64,000 bases of DNA from Corallincola holothuriorum. Lineage in GTDB: Bacteria; Pseudomonadota; Gammaproteobacteria; Enterobacterales; Neiellaceae. A program made the translations under genes and the position numbers. How positions within the stretch are numbered: position 1 is the first letter of the stretch; every line of letters begins with the position of its first letter. The notes beneath the pieces were generated by a model. It searched no databases, was not told the origin of the DNA, and worked only from the letters and a program-made list of their open reading frames with translations. Positions 1 through 10,190 of this stretch are shown here, one piece after another. Location of the stretch: contig NZ_QPID01000005.1 in assembly GCF_003336225.1 (NCBI RefSeq), positions 186,001 to 250,000 on the forward strand. Direction: 5' to 3'.

Positions 1-1309
<1,309 letters not shown>

Positions 1310-1316
1310 TTACCGT

Positions 1317-2201
1317 TTACCAGCCAAGGTAAGTTAACCAACCGTAAATCTCTTTCCACAAACGTTCGTCGCTGCGGCTAAAAGCAACATCACCAAACAG
1401 CTCTCGCTGGCGATAGTGAAGCTTAAAGTACTTATTCGCGAGTTGTGGGCGCAGGGTAACAGTGTCTTGCACCCAACGATTGTCGTAGCGACTGTAAAGA
1501 TCTAAAACCGGAATGCTGGTTTTGGCCATTGCCGTTGCCAGCGTGCGATTCAGCTGATGTTCAGGTAAGTAAGCACCTATGGTAACGAAGGCATCGGCAG
1601 GCGCTAGTTTCTCTTCGGCGTAGAGCTGAGCTAACCAGCCAGCACTGCTACCTTGAGCGATCACCAGATAGAACCCAGGGTATTGTGAACTCACTTTAAC
1701 CGTGGCTTCCATCCGCTGTAGTAGTGCGGTTTTATATGCTTCGATCTGTTGTTGGCGACTCTCTTCGCTGAGCCACTCGTCGGCTTGATAAGGCTTAAGT
1801 GGATCTGGAGCGCTGCGGCTAGGGTCTATCTCATCTGTTTTATCCAAAGGTGAGACATGATTTTCACTATCAACAACAGGTGGCGGTGTGATCGCCAGGG
1901 TGACCCAACCGTGGGAAGGTAGCATCCGCCTCAGATAACCCACACCAAACTGTTCATCGGGCTGCGATCCCCAGTCGGGAACGAGAATGACGACCCCTTT
2001 GGTTTGTGGGGTCAACGCCTCCAGCTTAAGCGCACTAAATGGGTTGTCCGGCTCCCCAAGTGGTACCAGCTCGCTATCTCTATCGTAACGGGCTAACGTC
2101 GCCTCATCTGCCGGTGGGGCTGCGAACGTGTTTAGGCTGAACGCAATGAGTGGCAGTGTGACGATGAACCGTTTAAGTCGGTGGAACGCGCTATTGTCCA
2201 T
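1317..2201 (-). CDS. DUF3530 family exported alpha/beta-hydrolase-like protein
   Basis: 294 residues from the ATG at 2201; an in-frame TTG at 2225 would overlap rluA and is less likely. An N-terminal hydrophobic signal peptide ends near NTFAAPP, so the protein is probably periplasmic. The body matches the DUF3530 pattern: a VVILVPDWG strand followed by a nucleophile-elbow-like GSSAG near residue 182. It follows rluA by ten bases on the same strand, so the two are likely cotranscribed. Family function is not established; hydrolase activity is inferred from the elbow motif only. Confidence 0.85.
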   Translation of the reverse strand: MDNSAFHRLKRFIVTLPLIAFSLNTFAAPPADEATLARYDRDSELVPLGEPDNPFSALKLEALTPQTKGVVILVPDWGSQPDEQFGVGYLRRMLPSHGWVTLAITPPPVVDSENHVSPLDKTDEIDPSRSAPDPLKPYQADEWLSEESRQQQIEAYKTALLQRMEATVKVSSQYPGFYLVIAQGSSAGWLAQLYAEEKLAPADAFVTIGAYLPEHQLNRTLATAMAKTSIPVLDLYSRYDNRWVQDTVTLRPQLANKYFKLHYRQRELFGDVAFSRSDERLWKEIYGWLTYLGW

Positions 2202-2211
2202 GGCACCCGAA

Positions 2212-2925
2212 CTAGTTATTTGCAATAAACCCTATCTGTTTATCGACCACTTTTGCTAAAGGTTTACCTAAAAACGGGCAAGGCGCTGAAAATGTGAGCC
2301 ATTCGTTGGTTAGTGGGTGATACAAAGAGAGTGTCGATGCATGGAGTTGTAACCGTGAAGCCATGGCTAATGCTTGGTCATGGGCATAGAGGCGATCTCC
2401 GAGTATTGGGTGACCCTGGCTTAACATATGTACTCGCAGCTGATGACTGCGGCCAGTAATGGGCGTTAATTCGATCTCGCTGTAGTTGCCATGTTTGGCC
2501 AGTACGCGCCAATCGGTTTGGGACGGCTTGCCTGCTTCGACATCGACCATCTGTTTCGGCCGATTAGGCCAATCGCAACGTAGAGGCAGGTCAACGGTGC
2601 CTTGCTCCGTGTTGGGCTCCCCCCAGATCAAGGCATGATAGGTTTTCGCCGTGGCGCGGGTTTCAAATTGCCGATTGAGCTTACGTTGCGCATCTGCACC
2701 AATCGCCATGACGATTAGCCCCGAGGTGGCCATATCCAAGCGATGAACGATCCGCGCTTCAGGCCAAATTCGTTGTACCCGCAGTGCCAGGCTATCTCTG
2801 TGCTCGATTGCCCTGCCGGGAACAGTCAGCAGGCCACTTGGCTTGTTAAATACCAGTAGTTGATCATCTCCATATAGCAGGTCAAAAGCTGGCATAGTGG
2901 GCGGGTGATAGGCGATAAGACTCAT
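2212..2925 (-). CDS. rluA: Dual-specificity 23S rRNA/tRNA pseudouridine synthase RluA
   Basis: 237 residues from the ATG at 2925. The open frame extends to 3063, but that would overlap the next gene and add 46 residues with no family similarity. The protein follows E. coli RluA closely: NKPSGLL, HRLDMATSG with the catalytic Asp at residue 64 (the same number as in E. coli), and ITGRSHQLRVHM. RluA makes pseudouridine at 23S rRNA position 746 and tRNA position 32. It is divergent from the SMP-30 gene; the 121 bases between must hold both promoters. Confidence 0.93.
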   Translation of the reverse strand: MSLIAYHPPTMPAFDLLYGDDQLLVFNKPSGLLTVPGRAIEHRDSLALRVQRIWPEARIVHRLDMATSGLIVMAIGADAQRKLNRQFETRATAKTYHALIWGEPNTEQGTVDLPLRCDWPNRPKQMVDVEAGKPSQTDWRVLAKHGNYSEIELTPITGRSHQLRVHMLSQGHPILGDRLYAHDQALAMASRLQLHASTLSLYHPLTNEWLTFSAPCPFLGKPLAKVVDKQIGFIANN

Positions 2926-3046
2926 GAAAACCCCTACATTGTGAAGTCGCGGATGATACTGGCACTGGAATCGGTTTGCCACTCTACGTGGCTGGGCTAT
3001 AGTGTGCGGCTGCAAAATGTTATCGGTAAGCTGAGGGAGTGAAGGG

Positions 3047-3916
3047 ATGAGTGAAGTGATCACGGCGCTGGCTAATTGCGCACAACTGGCGGAGTGTCCG
3101 CGTTGGGATCCGGAGCAGCAGCGCTTGTTTTGGGTTGATATCGATGCGGGGCGCCTGCACGCCTTTGATCCGAAAACCGGACAAGACAGTTACCTTCAGT
3201 TGGACGAAGAGATCGGTTGCTTCGCGGTTAGAGAAAAGGGTGGCTTTGTCGCTGGTCTAAGATCTGGCTTTGTGACTATCGACTCTCTGGCGGGTGGCAT
3301 TACTCCGATTGCCGATCCCGAACAAGATAAGCCGCATCAGCGTTTTAATGATGGCCGCTGTGATCCTGCTGGACGCTTTTTAGCTGGTACATTAAATCCG
3401 AACAAAGATGCTTATAGTGGTCATTACTATACCTTGGATCTGGATCTGTCGGTGCGCAAGCTGGTGGGTAACAACTGGACCTCTAACGGCCTGGCTTTCA
3501 GTCCTGATGGCAAGACACTGTATTACTCCGATACGCCAAGGCATGTGGTATTCGCCTGTGATTATGATGTGGTGACCGGGGCGGTGACTAATCAACGCGA
3601 GTTTATTCGATTCCCCCATGGCTTTGGCCGCCCTGATGGTGCCGCGGTTGACAGCGAGGGCTACTATTGGAGTGCTTTATATGGTGGCGGCCGGGTGGTT
3701 CGCATCAGTCCTGCGGGAAAAATCGTCAATACCATCACAGTGCCAGCGAAAAACCCAACGATGGTGGCGTTTGGTGGTGAGTCAATGAACACCCTGTTTA
3801 TTACCACTGCGGACACAGACTATGCGCCAGAAAAAGCGCAGTATCCGCTGTCGGGTAGCCTGTTTTCGGTTAACTTACCGGTGACAGGGCTAATCGAGCC
3901 GAAATTTAAAGGCTGA
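3047..3916 (+). CDS. SMP-30/gluconolactonase/LRE family sugar lactonase
   Basis: 289 residues, the normal size for the SMP-30 six-bladed propeller. The single divalent metal is normally bound by a Glu on blade one and Asn/Asp residues further on; candidates here are AECPRW (Glu about 16), the Asn in TSNGLAFSPDG and the Asp in RPDGAAVD. FNDGRCDP and the YGGG turn are also typical. These enzymes hydrolyse aldonolactones such as glucono- or arabinono-lactone in the cytosol. The ATG at 3047 has GGGAG upstream. No sugar catabolic operon lies nearby, so the substrate is unknown. Confidence 0.9.
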   Translation: MSEVITALANCAQLAECPRWDPEQQRLFWVDIDAGRLHAFDPKTGQDSYLQLDEEIGCFAVREKGGFVAGLRSGFVTIDSLAGGITPIADPEQDKPHQRFNDGRCDPAGRFLAGTLNPNKDAYSGHYYTLDLDLSVRKLVGNNWTSNGLAFSPDGKTLYYSDTPRHVVFACDYDVVTGAVTNQREFIRFPHGFGRPDGAAVDSEGYYWSALYGGGRVVRISPAGKIVNTITVPAKNPTMVAFGGESMNTLFITTADTDYAPEKAQYPLSGSLFSVNLPVTGLIEPKFKG

Positions 3917-3926
3917 TAGATTTTGT

Positions 3927-3953
3927 GCGGCCAGAGAGTAGGCTACTGGCCGC
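3927..3953. terminator. Hairpin between convergent genes
   Basis: Perfect eight-base arms GCGGCCAG and CTGGCCGC with an 11-base loop lie between the convergent lactonase and DUF342 genes. There is no long T tract on either side, so termination is inferred from position and stem strength. Confidence 0.5.
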
Positions 3954-3959
3954 CGAGCT

Positions 3960-5633
3960 TTAGATGGGGGATATCTGCAAACCTTCATCGGTCATTTTTA
4001 TTATCGATGGGCCATAGTCACGCTCGCTGGTGACCCGCTGTTTACCAAATTGCACGGTTAGCCGAGAGTGTAGTTTACTGGCTGCTGACACTTGGCAGCT
4101 TTTTTGTAATCGCAGGACCTCTTTCCGATAGTGCTCGACCTCCTGCTGCAGCTCCGCATTCTCCTTTTTACTTGACTTGTACCGCGCTACGGCGTTTTTC
4201 AACTCAGGTAACAGCTCAGGCTTTTCTGCCTTTTTTAATTGTTTAATCTGACTGGCGGCCTCGATGACATTCTCGGCTGAACGTTTCAGCGCGCGGGATG
4301 ATTCCTGCATCTGTTGTTTCATGACCACAAACAGTATCGACATATCGATCTCTGTTTTTGCCCCAGCGGCGGTACCTATTTCCCCTGCTTTTACCTGTTC
4401 ACCGACTTTGGCGACCCCCCCAAGCAGGCGTCCTCGTGGATTGTCTTCGCTGCCAAGCGTTAAGGTGTGTAAGCATCTAATGTCGCAATGACTGGCTTGT
4501 CTGGTGAGAGTGATATTTCTACCGGTATTAATTGCGGCGTACTGGGCAAAGTTTGCCGCAACATCTAACTTCGCAGTGATGTGGCAGTTCATGCTATCGG
4601 CATGGTTACTGCCACTGTCTATCTCATCATGATCGATGGGGCGCCCAATAATCCCTTTGCTGATGGTGATGCTACCAGCAGCGTCCAGTGTGGCAGAGCT
4701 GACGCCGCCGCCAACCGTAATGTCACCGCCACTTTCGACGACCATGCCTTCACCTACATCACCTTCGATGATCACAGAGCCTTTAAATCTGACATGGCCA
4801 GTGGTGACATTGACTTGGTTGACGACAAGGACATCGTCCACCATCATGCCGTTTTCTATTTCTACAGGGACGCCTTCTCGTGACGATTCTAATAGGTGGG
4901 GGTTGGCTGGATTAAAGCGCGTACCGCTACCTGATGATAATGCAGGCTGTTTACCTGGCTCGGGCGGTATAGGTTTGCCACAGACGTCGGTGCCGCTTGC
5001 CCCTTCTGTTGCTGGAACACGCTCCATCAGAGGTGTTCCTTCGGCAACCGTGACCAGATCACCAAGATCCCGCATGTCTACGGTACCGTCTTCTTTCTCT
5101 TTTGGGCGGAGTATTCGATCTTTTGCTGTTCTGGCTAATTGCTTGATAACGCCATCACTGCCCGCTTTTGGCGGCGTGCCATTAGCGACCACTCCCTGGA
5201 AAACATCTCCGGGCGCTAATGATTGTAAATGGGTGGCGATCTTTGCTAGCTTCTTCTCGTGGATACCAAAGGTCACACTGTTGGCTGCAAGCGCATATTG
5301 CAGCGCTTCAAGATCCAGTTGCTTCCCACCAAATGCACCAATGACCTCAATGCCTGCCATCATCTGATCGTCGCTAACAACGACGCGGATCTGTGCGTCT
5401 TTACGTTCAGCGATGATAAAAACGAGAGCTTCTGTTGTGGCGGTGCTGGCGGTAGCGGCAACGGCGAGTTGGGTTAACGCTTCTTCAAATACGCCTTCAA
5501 GAAAGCAATAGCTGGCATAAGGCGATTCTGAAAATGCCTTTTTGAGTTGTTCAAGCGAAGGAAGAGGGGCACTTGCTGGATCATCAACAACCCACTCAAC
5601 CTGACTATTATCTTGCGTTGCTCTAAACATCAT
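3960..5633 (-). CDS. DUF342 domain protein (FapA-type polymer-forming core)
   Basis: 557 residues. The middle (about 170-390) has the DUF342/FapA signature of glycine- and valine-rich short strands (VRFKGSVIIEGDV, VESGGDITVGGGV, GSITISKGIIG), which fold as a parallel beta helix. The C-terminal 430-520 is charged and heptad-like, probably a coiled coil. No signal peptide is seen, so it is cytosolic or peripheral. Members occur near motility and signalling genes but have no agreed biochemical role. The start is the first of two adjacent ATGs. It is downstream of, and on the same strand as, the HTH regulator, 133 bases away. Confidence 0.88.
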   Translation of the reverse strand: MMFRATQDNSQVEWVVDDPASAPLPSLEQLKKAFSESPYASYCFLEGVFEEALTQLAVAATASTATTEALVFIIAERKDAQIRVVVSDDQMMAGIEVIGAFGGKQLDLEALQYALAANSVTFGIHEKKLAKIATHLQSLAPGDVFQGVVANGTPPKAGSDGVIKQLARTAKDRILRPKEKEDGTVDMRDLGDLVTVAEGTPLMERVPATEGASGTDVCGKPIPPEPGKQPALSSGSGTRFNPANPHLLESSREGVPVEIENGMMVDDVLVVNQVNVTTGHVRFKGSVIIEGDVGEGMVVESGGDITVGGGVSSATLDAAGSITISKGIIGRPIDHDEIDSGSNHADSMNCHITAKLDVAANFAQYAAINTGRNITLTRQASHCDIRCLHTLTLGSEDNPRGRLLGGVAKVGEQVKAGEIGTAAGAKTEIDMSILFVVMKQQMQESSRALKRSAENVIEAASQIKQLKKAEKPELLPELKNAVARYKSSKKENAELQQEVEHYRKEVLRLQKSCQVSAASKLHSRLTVQFGKQRVTSERDYGPSIIKMTDEGLQISPI

Positions 5634-5766
5634 CTTACCGCACTGCTTTCCTCAAGTATAAGCTACTGATGTCAATGCGCTTGATCCAGTTCGGAGTGAC
5701 TAAATCGCGACCAAGCTGGCAAAAATACCGCTTAATTGATGGTGCCGCTAACTTTACGCTGCCTTT

Positions 5767-6498
5767 TTACTTGCGAAAGTCAGCAAAGGCACTGAATTGC
5801 CAGCGTCTTAACGCTAGCACCAAGGTGGTACCGTGGCGGTCAGCAATTGGCAGTTTCCTCTGAACGTGATTGAGCTCGTTAAACTGTTCTGACAGTTTTT
5901 CCAGTGCTTGCATTAACTGCGCTAAAGCGTCGTCAGTCATCATGCCATTGAGGCACACCATCGCACTGCTGTCATCATTAAAATCATGGTGAAAAAATTC
6001 TTGTTCTACTCGTGATCGGAAGTATGTTTGGATCGGGCCTCTGGCTTGCCATTTGAAGTTGTTACCCACAATCAATTTGATCCGGTTACCCGGCAGTAGC
6101 TCTAATATTCCCATACGATCAAGTGTCGCCAGTTTTTGGATCAAGACAGTGGCCGAGAGCTCATAGTGGCGAAGGATCTCATCAAACTGCCAATAATTTA
6201 AGGCGCTTATTGCCACCAGAAGGAGCATTGAGTCGTCGATTAACTGCTGTTCCTGAGCATGACTGAGTTCATTCAGTTTTGGTTGCTGCTGCTCCATTAA
6301 TTCAACTAAGCCGACGAAATCTATTCCCAGCCATTCGCAAATTTTATCGATTCGCTTTAGGGTAAAGCCTGCTGTTGCAAACAGGCGCTTCACTGATGCT
6401 TCGGAAAGGTTTAAGCACTCAGCCACATCACGATAGGTTTTTGTTTTTTGTTTCAGTGCTAGTTTCAGCGCCTGATGGAGCTTTTTTGCTTGGCTCAT
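5767..6498 (-). CDS. Helix-turn-helix transcriptional regulator
   Basis: 243 residues. Residues about 17-60 form a Cro/XRE-type HTH (TYRDVAECLNLSEASVKRLF). A middle segment (about 95-150) with ELSATVLIQKLATLDRMGIL looks like a second small winged or helical element. The rest is unassigned, possibly a ligand or dimer domain. It is divergent from the large acyltransferase fusion, and the 132-base gap holds a clear inverted repeat, so control of that gene and of itself is the natural inference. No strong ribosome binding site precedes the ATG. Confidence 0.75.
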   Translation of the reverse strand: MSQAKKLHQALKLALKQKTKTYRDVAECLNLSEASVKRLFATAGFTLKRIDKICEWLGIDFVGLVELMEQQQPKLNELSHAQEQQLIDDSMLLLVAISALNYWQFDEILRHYELSATVLIQKLATLDRMGILELLPGNRIKLIVGNNFKWQARGPIQTYFRSRVEQEFFHHDFNDDSSAMVCLNGMMTDDALAQLMQALEKLSEQFNELNHVQRKLPIADRHGTTLVLALRRWQFSAFADFRK

Positions 6499-6516
6499 AA
6501 GTGATATTCGCTATTT

Positions 6517-6535
6517 GGTATTAATTAATAATACC
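6517..6535. promoter_or_regulatory. Operator-like inverted repeat between regulator and acyltransferase fusion
   Basis: GGTATTA and TAATACC are perfect arms around a five-base AT centre. GGTAT recurs as a half-site near 6569, and an imperfect ATTAT/ATAAT repeat lies at 6547-6560. The position, just upstream of both divergent genes, fits binding by the adjacent HTH protein; this is inference. Confidence 0.55.
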
Positions 6536-6630
6536 TTGGGTTGACTATTATGCGAATAATCAGTTTTTGGTATCGAATGATTTCTGTTTTCAATAGTCTT
6601 AGCCGCAATTAAGACTACATGGAGTAGACA

Positions 6631-9600
6631 ATGTTGAAGGTGAAAGGGTACCTACCCTATCTGGTGATGGTGTTTTTAAACGCGTTTGTCGATCTCGGGC
6701 ATAAGATAGTGATCCAAAATACTATCTTTAAAACCTACGACGGCAGTTCACAAGTGATCCTCACTGCAATCATTAATGCCCTGATATTACTACCATTCAT
6801 TTTACTATTTTCGCCATCTGGATTTATCTCAGACAAGTATCCGAAACAGCGGGTGATGCAGATGAGTGCCTGGGCCGCAGTCGGGATCACCTTGGCGATC
6901 ACCGCTTGCTATTACCTTGGCTGGTTTTGGGTGGCATTCGCCATGACTTTTCTATTGGCCTTGCAAAGCGCGATCTATTCGCCAGCGAAGTATGGCTATA
7001 TCAAAGAGCTACTAGGGAAAGATAGGTTGGCTCGAGGCAATGGTGTGGTGCAAGCGATCACGACGATCAGTATTTTGGGCGGAATTTTCGCTTACTCAAT
7101 TCTGTTTGAGGGCTACCTTGTTGATCAGCCCGTGGATGATACCAGTCATATCTTAATGACTATTGCGCCGTTAGGTTGGAGTTTAGTTGCCTTGTCGGTG
7201 ATCGAGTTGCTGATGGCCTACCGTTTGCCACAAACTCAGCCTGTCGACAGCAAGATGTCTTTTGATATCAAAGCGTATCGCCGTGGTACCTACCTGAAAG
7301 AGAATCTGACCACCGTTTCCCGCAACTCAGTGATTTGGCTCTCGATCATCGGCTTAACTGTATTCTGGGCGGTATCACAGGTGATGTTGGCAGCGTTTCC
7401 AGCGTTTGCAAAATCGGTGCTGTCGGAAGATAACACCGTGGTGATCCAAGGCTTATTAGCGTGCACCGGTATCGGGATCATGTTGGGATCGTTATTGGCT
7501 GGTCGCGTGTCTAAGCACCATATTGAAACGGGGATCATTCCTTTAGGTGCAGTTGGTGTGGCGCTCGGACTATTTTTAATCCCTCTTATCAGCTCTACGG
7601 TTAGCTTTGCATTGGTTTTTATCTTGATTGGTGTGGCTGGTGGCCTGTTCATTATCCCGCTCAATGCCCTGATCCAGTTTCATGCCCCAGAGCATGAGAG
7701 TGGTCGTATTTTGGCTGGAAACAACTTTGTGCAAAACGTGGGGATGTTGAGCTTCCTGGTGATGACCGTGTTACTGGCGATGGTCGGGATCGATGGTGCA
7801 GCATTGATCTGGCTGCTATGTGCTGTCGCCAGTTTGGGTGCGTTGTACACCATGTGGAAGCTACCGCAGTCTTTAGTGCGGTACCTGTTAGCGATTATCG
7901 CAACTCGGGGATATCGCTTGCGCGTCGATGGTTTTAAGCATATCCCAGAACAAGGTGGCGTCCTGATGCTGGGTAACCACATTAGTTGGATTGATTGGGC
8001 AATCGTGCAGATAGCTTCGCCACGCCCGGTGCGTTTTGTGATGGAAAAGAGCATATATCAGCGTTGGTATCTGAATTGGTTTTTCCGCTTGTTTGACGTC
8101 GTGCCGATCGCTTCTGGTGATTATCGGAAATCGGTTGCCCGGATCGCCGAACTGCTTAATCAAGGGGAGGTGGTGTGCTTGTTTCCCGAAGGAACCATTA
8201 GTCGCAATGGTCAGTTGGCCGAGTTTAAGCATGGTTATACCAAAGCTGCTGCGCTTGCCAATGCCGATGTTAAGATCTTGCCATTTTATCTGCGCGGGTT
8301 ATGGGGGAGTCGTTTTAGTCGTGCCAGTGCCAAGTTAAGAAGTAACCGAGAGCAGGGACGTCGCCGTGATGTGGTGGTAAGTTTTGGCTTGCCAATGGCG
8401 ATCACTACAACACCGGATGAGCTTAAGCGCAGGGTATCTGAACTGTCGGTACAAGCTTGGCAACATTACACCAAGGCGTTGCCGTCGGTGCCTGCTGCTT
8501 GGGTAAGAACGGCAAGCCGTGTCGGCGGCAACACGTTACTCACCGACAGTGATGGTAAGTCATTATCAGGTAGACGTGCGTTGGCTGTTACCCACTTATT
8601 GGCTAACCGCCTGGCATCTCAGAGCAAAAAACGTCGGGTGGGAGTTTTGCTGCCGGCCAGCAATGGTGGCGCTTTGGCTAATATGGCTCTGCTGATGCGT
8701 GCCAAGGCTGTCGTCAATTTGAATTATACCGCATCGCTTTGCGCCCTCGAGGGCGCGATAACCAATGCCGACCTAGATCTGGTGGTGACCTCTAAACGCT
8801 TCGTTAAAAAGCTAGAAAAGCGCGGCTTTGCCGTCGAAGCGCTGTTCTCTTCGTTGCATGTTATATATCTGGAAGATCTGTTTGCTAAGGTATCGCCGTG
8901 GTCGGTGATCTGGCGCCAGTTGTTGGTCACCGCATTGCCGATTAACTTGTTGCAGTGGTTGTCTGTGTCGAAGATTGATGTGGAGCGTACCGCAGCAATA
9001 ATGTTCTCATCAGGGAGTGAAGGTTCGCCGAAAGGGGTGAAGCTGAGCCACCGTAATTTGATGGCAAACATTAAGCAGGTATCTGATCTGCTTAACACGC
9101 AGGACTCGGATGTGATGATGGGCTCCTTGCCGTTATTTCATGCCTTTGGCCTGACTGTGACCACGCTGATGCCAATGGTTGAAGGGATCCCGTTGGTGTC
9201 TCATCCTGACCCCACGGATGTGAGCAGGATAAGCAAGGCGATAGCCCGTTATGACGCAACATTGTACTGCGCTACTTCGAGCATATTGCGTTTGATGACC
9301 AACAGTCGCCAATCCCACCCGTTGATGCTGAGTTCACTGCGTCTGGTGGTGTCCGGGGCAGAGCGCTTAGACTCAGCGGTACGAGATGGTTTTCAGAACA
9401 AGTATGGGCAGCAGGTGGTCGAAGGCTATGGCACCACTGAAACAACCCCGGTTGCCAGTGTGAATGTTCCAGATCAACTGGATACCCGCTACTGGACAGT
9501 GCAGAAGGGCAATAAGCCGGGCACTGTCGGCATGGCGTTACCGGGTAGCAGCTTCCGCATTGTCGACCCAGATTCACTGGCGCTGTTGCCACAAGGAGAA

Positions 9601-10080
9601 GCGGGTCTGATCTTGATTGGGGGAGCGCAGGTGATGAAAGGGTATCTGAATGATCCAGAGCGCACCGCCGATGCAGTGGTCGAGATCGATGGGATCCGTT
9701 GGTATAAGACTGGTGATAAGGGGTGGTTAGATGAAGACGGTTTTCTCACCGTGGTTGATCGTTACTCTCGCTTTGCCAAAATCGCCGGTGAAATGGTGAG
9801 TTTAAGTGCTGTCGAAAAGAGCCTAAGCGAGTTGTTATTGCCGCAGTTCCCTGAGCTTTCTCTAGCGGTCGTCGCGATTGCTGATGAACGCAAAGGGGAA
9901 CGCTTGGTGGTGTTAGTTGATCAGGATATTTCGCTTACCGAGTTGCGACAACAATGCAAAATCGGTGAGCTGAATAATCTGTTTTTACCCGCTGCGGTGA
10001 TCAAGGTTGATGGGCTTCCTACCCTTGGTAGCGGCAAGATCGATTATCAACAGGTGAAAGCGCTCGCTGTCGCCATGTGA
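6631..10080 (+). CDS. aas: Three-domain LplT-PlsC-acyl-ACP synthetase fusion (Aas-type)
   Basis: 1149 residues. Residues 1 to about 410 form a 12-helix MFS transporter like the lysophospholipid flippase LplT. About 420-625 is a PlsC-type acyltransferase with NHISWID (from residue 449) and FPEGT (from 518). About 640-1149 is an AMP-forming acyl-ACP synthetase with the P-loop SSGSEGSPKGV (from 793) and a YGTTET motif. The protein is expected to flip lysophospholipid inward, activate a fatty acid on ACP and reacylate the lipid at the inner membrane. E. coli uses separate lplT and aas genes; the full fusion is known in other bacteria. GGAG precedes the ATG. Confidence 0.93.
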   Translation: MLKVKGYLPYLVMVFLNAFVDLGHKIVIQNTIFKTYDGSSQVILTAIINALILLPFILLFSPSGFISDKYPKQRVMQMSAWAAVGITLAITACYYLGWFWVAFAMTFLLALQSAIYSPAKYGYIKELLGKDRLARGNGVVQAITTISILGGIFAYSILFEGYLVDQPVDDTSHILMTIAPLGWSLVALSVIELLMAYRLPQTQPVDSKMSFDIKAYRRGTYLKENLTTVSRNSVIWLSIIGLTVFWAVSQVMLAAFPAFAKSVLSEDNTVVIQGLLACTGIGIMLGSLLAGRVSKHHIETGIIPLGAVGVALGLFLIPLISSTVSFALVFILIGVAGGLFIIPLNALIQFHAPEHESGRILAGNNFVQNVGMLSFLVMTVLLAMVGIDGAALIWLLCAVASLGALYTMWKLPQSLVRYLLAIIATRGYRLRVDGFKHIPEQGGVLMLGNHISWIDWAIVQIASPRPVRFVMEKSIYQRWYLNWFFRLFDVVPIASGDYRKSVARIAELLNQGEVVCLFPEGTISRNGQLAEFKHGYTKAAALANADVKILPFYLRGLWGSRFSRASAKLRSNREQGRRRDVVVSFGLPMAITTTPDELKRRVSELSVQAWQHYTKALPSVPAAWVRTASRVGGNTLLTDSDGKSLSGRRALAVTHLLANRLASQSKKRRVGVLLPASNGGALANMALLMRAKAVVNLNYTASLCALEGAITNADLDLVVTSKRFVKKLEKRGFAVEALFSSLHVIYLEDLFAKVSPWSVIWRQLLVTALPINLLQWLSVSKIDVERTAAIMFSSGSEGSPKGVKLSHRNLMANIKQVSDLLNTQDSDVMMGSLPLFHAFGLTVTTLMPMVEGIPLVSHPDPTDVSRISKAIARYDATLYCATSSILRLMTNSRQSHPLMLSSLRLVVSGAERLDSAVRDGFQNKYGQQVVEGYGTTETTPVASVNVPDQLDTRYWTVQKGNKPGTVGMALPGSSFRIVDPDSLALLPQGEAGLILIGGAQVMKGYLNDPERTADAVVEIDGIRWYKTGDKGWLDEDGFLTVVDRYSRFAKIAGEMVSLSAVEKSLSELLLPQFPELSLAVVAIADERKGERLVVLVDQDISLTELRQQCKIGELNNLFLPAAVIKVDGLPTLGSGKIDYQQVKALAVAM

Positions 10081-10110
10081 TCTGGTGCAACTCCTGCGCA
10101 ATCTAAACGT

Positions 10111-10140
10111 AAGTGTGCAGCGCAATGCTGCGCACTTTTC
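10111..10140 (+). terminator. Rho-independent terminator after aas
   Basis: Arms AAGTGTGCAGC and GCTGCGCACTT (one G-T wobble) close a five-base loop and run into TTTCCCTTT. It stands 30 bases after the aas stop and ahead of the polyamine-sensor operon. Confidence 0.65.
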
Positions 10141-10190
10141 CCTTTCTTTGATTACACTTAGCTACAAATTCATGGCCGCTGTGGTGTTTG

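Noticed and set aside
4636-5367. 243-residue frame antisense to the DUF342 gene
   Set aside because: It is a shadow of a well-supported gene; its Pro/Ser/Thr-rich composition is what the opposite strand of such a gene gives.
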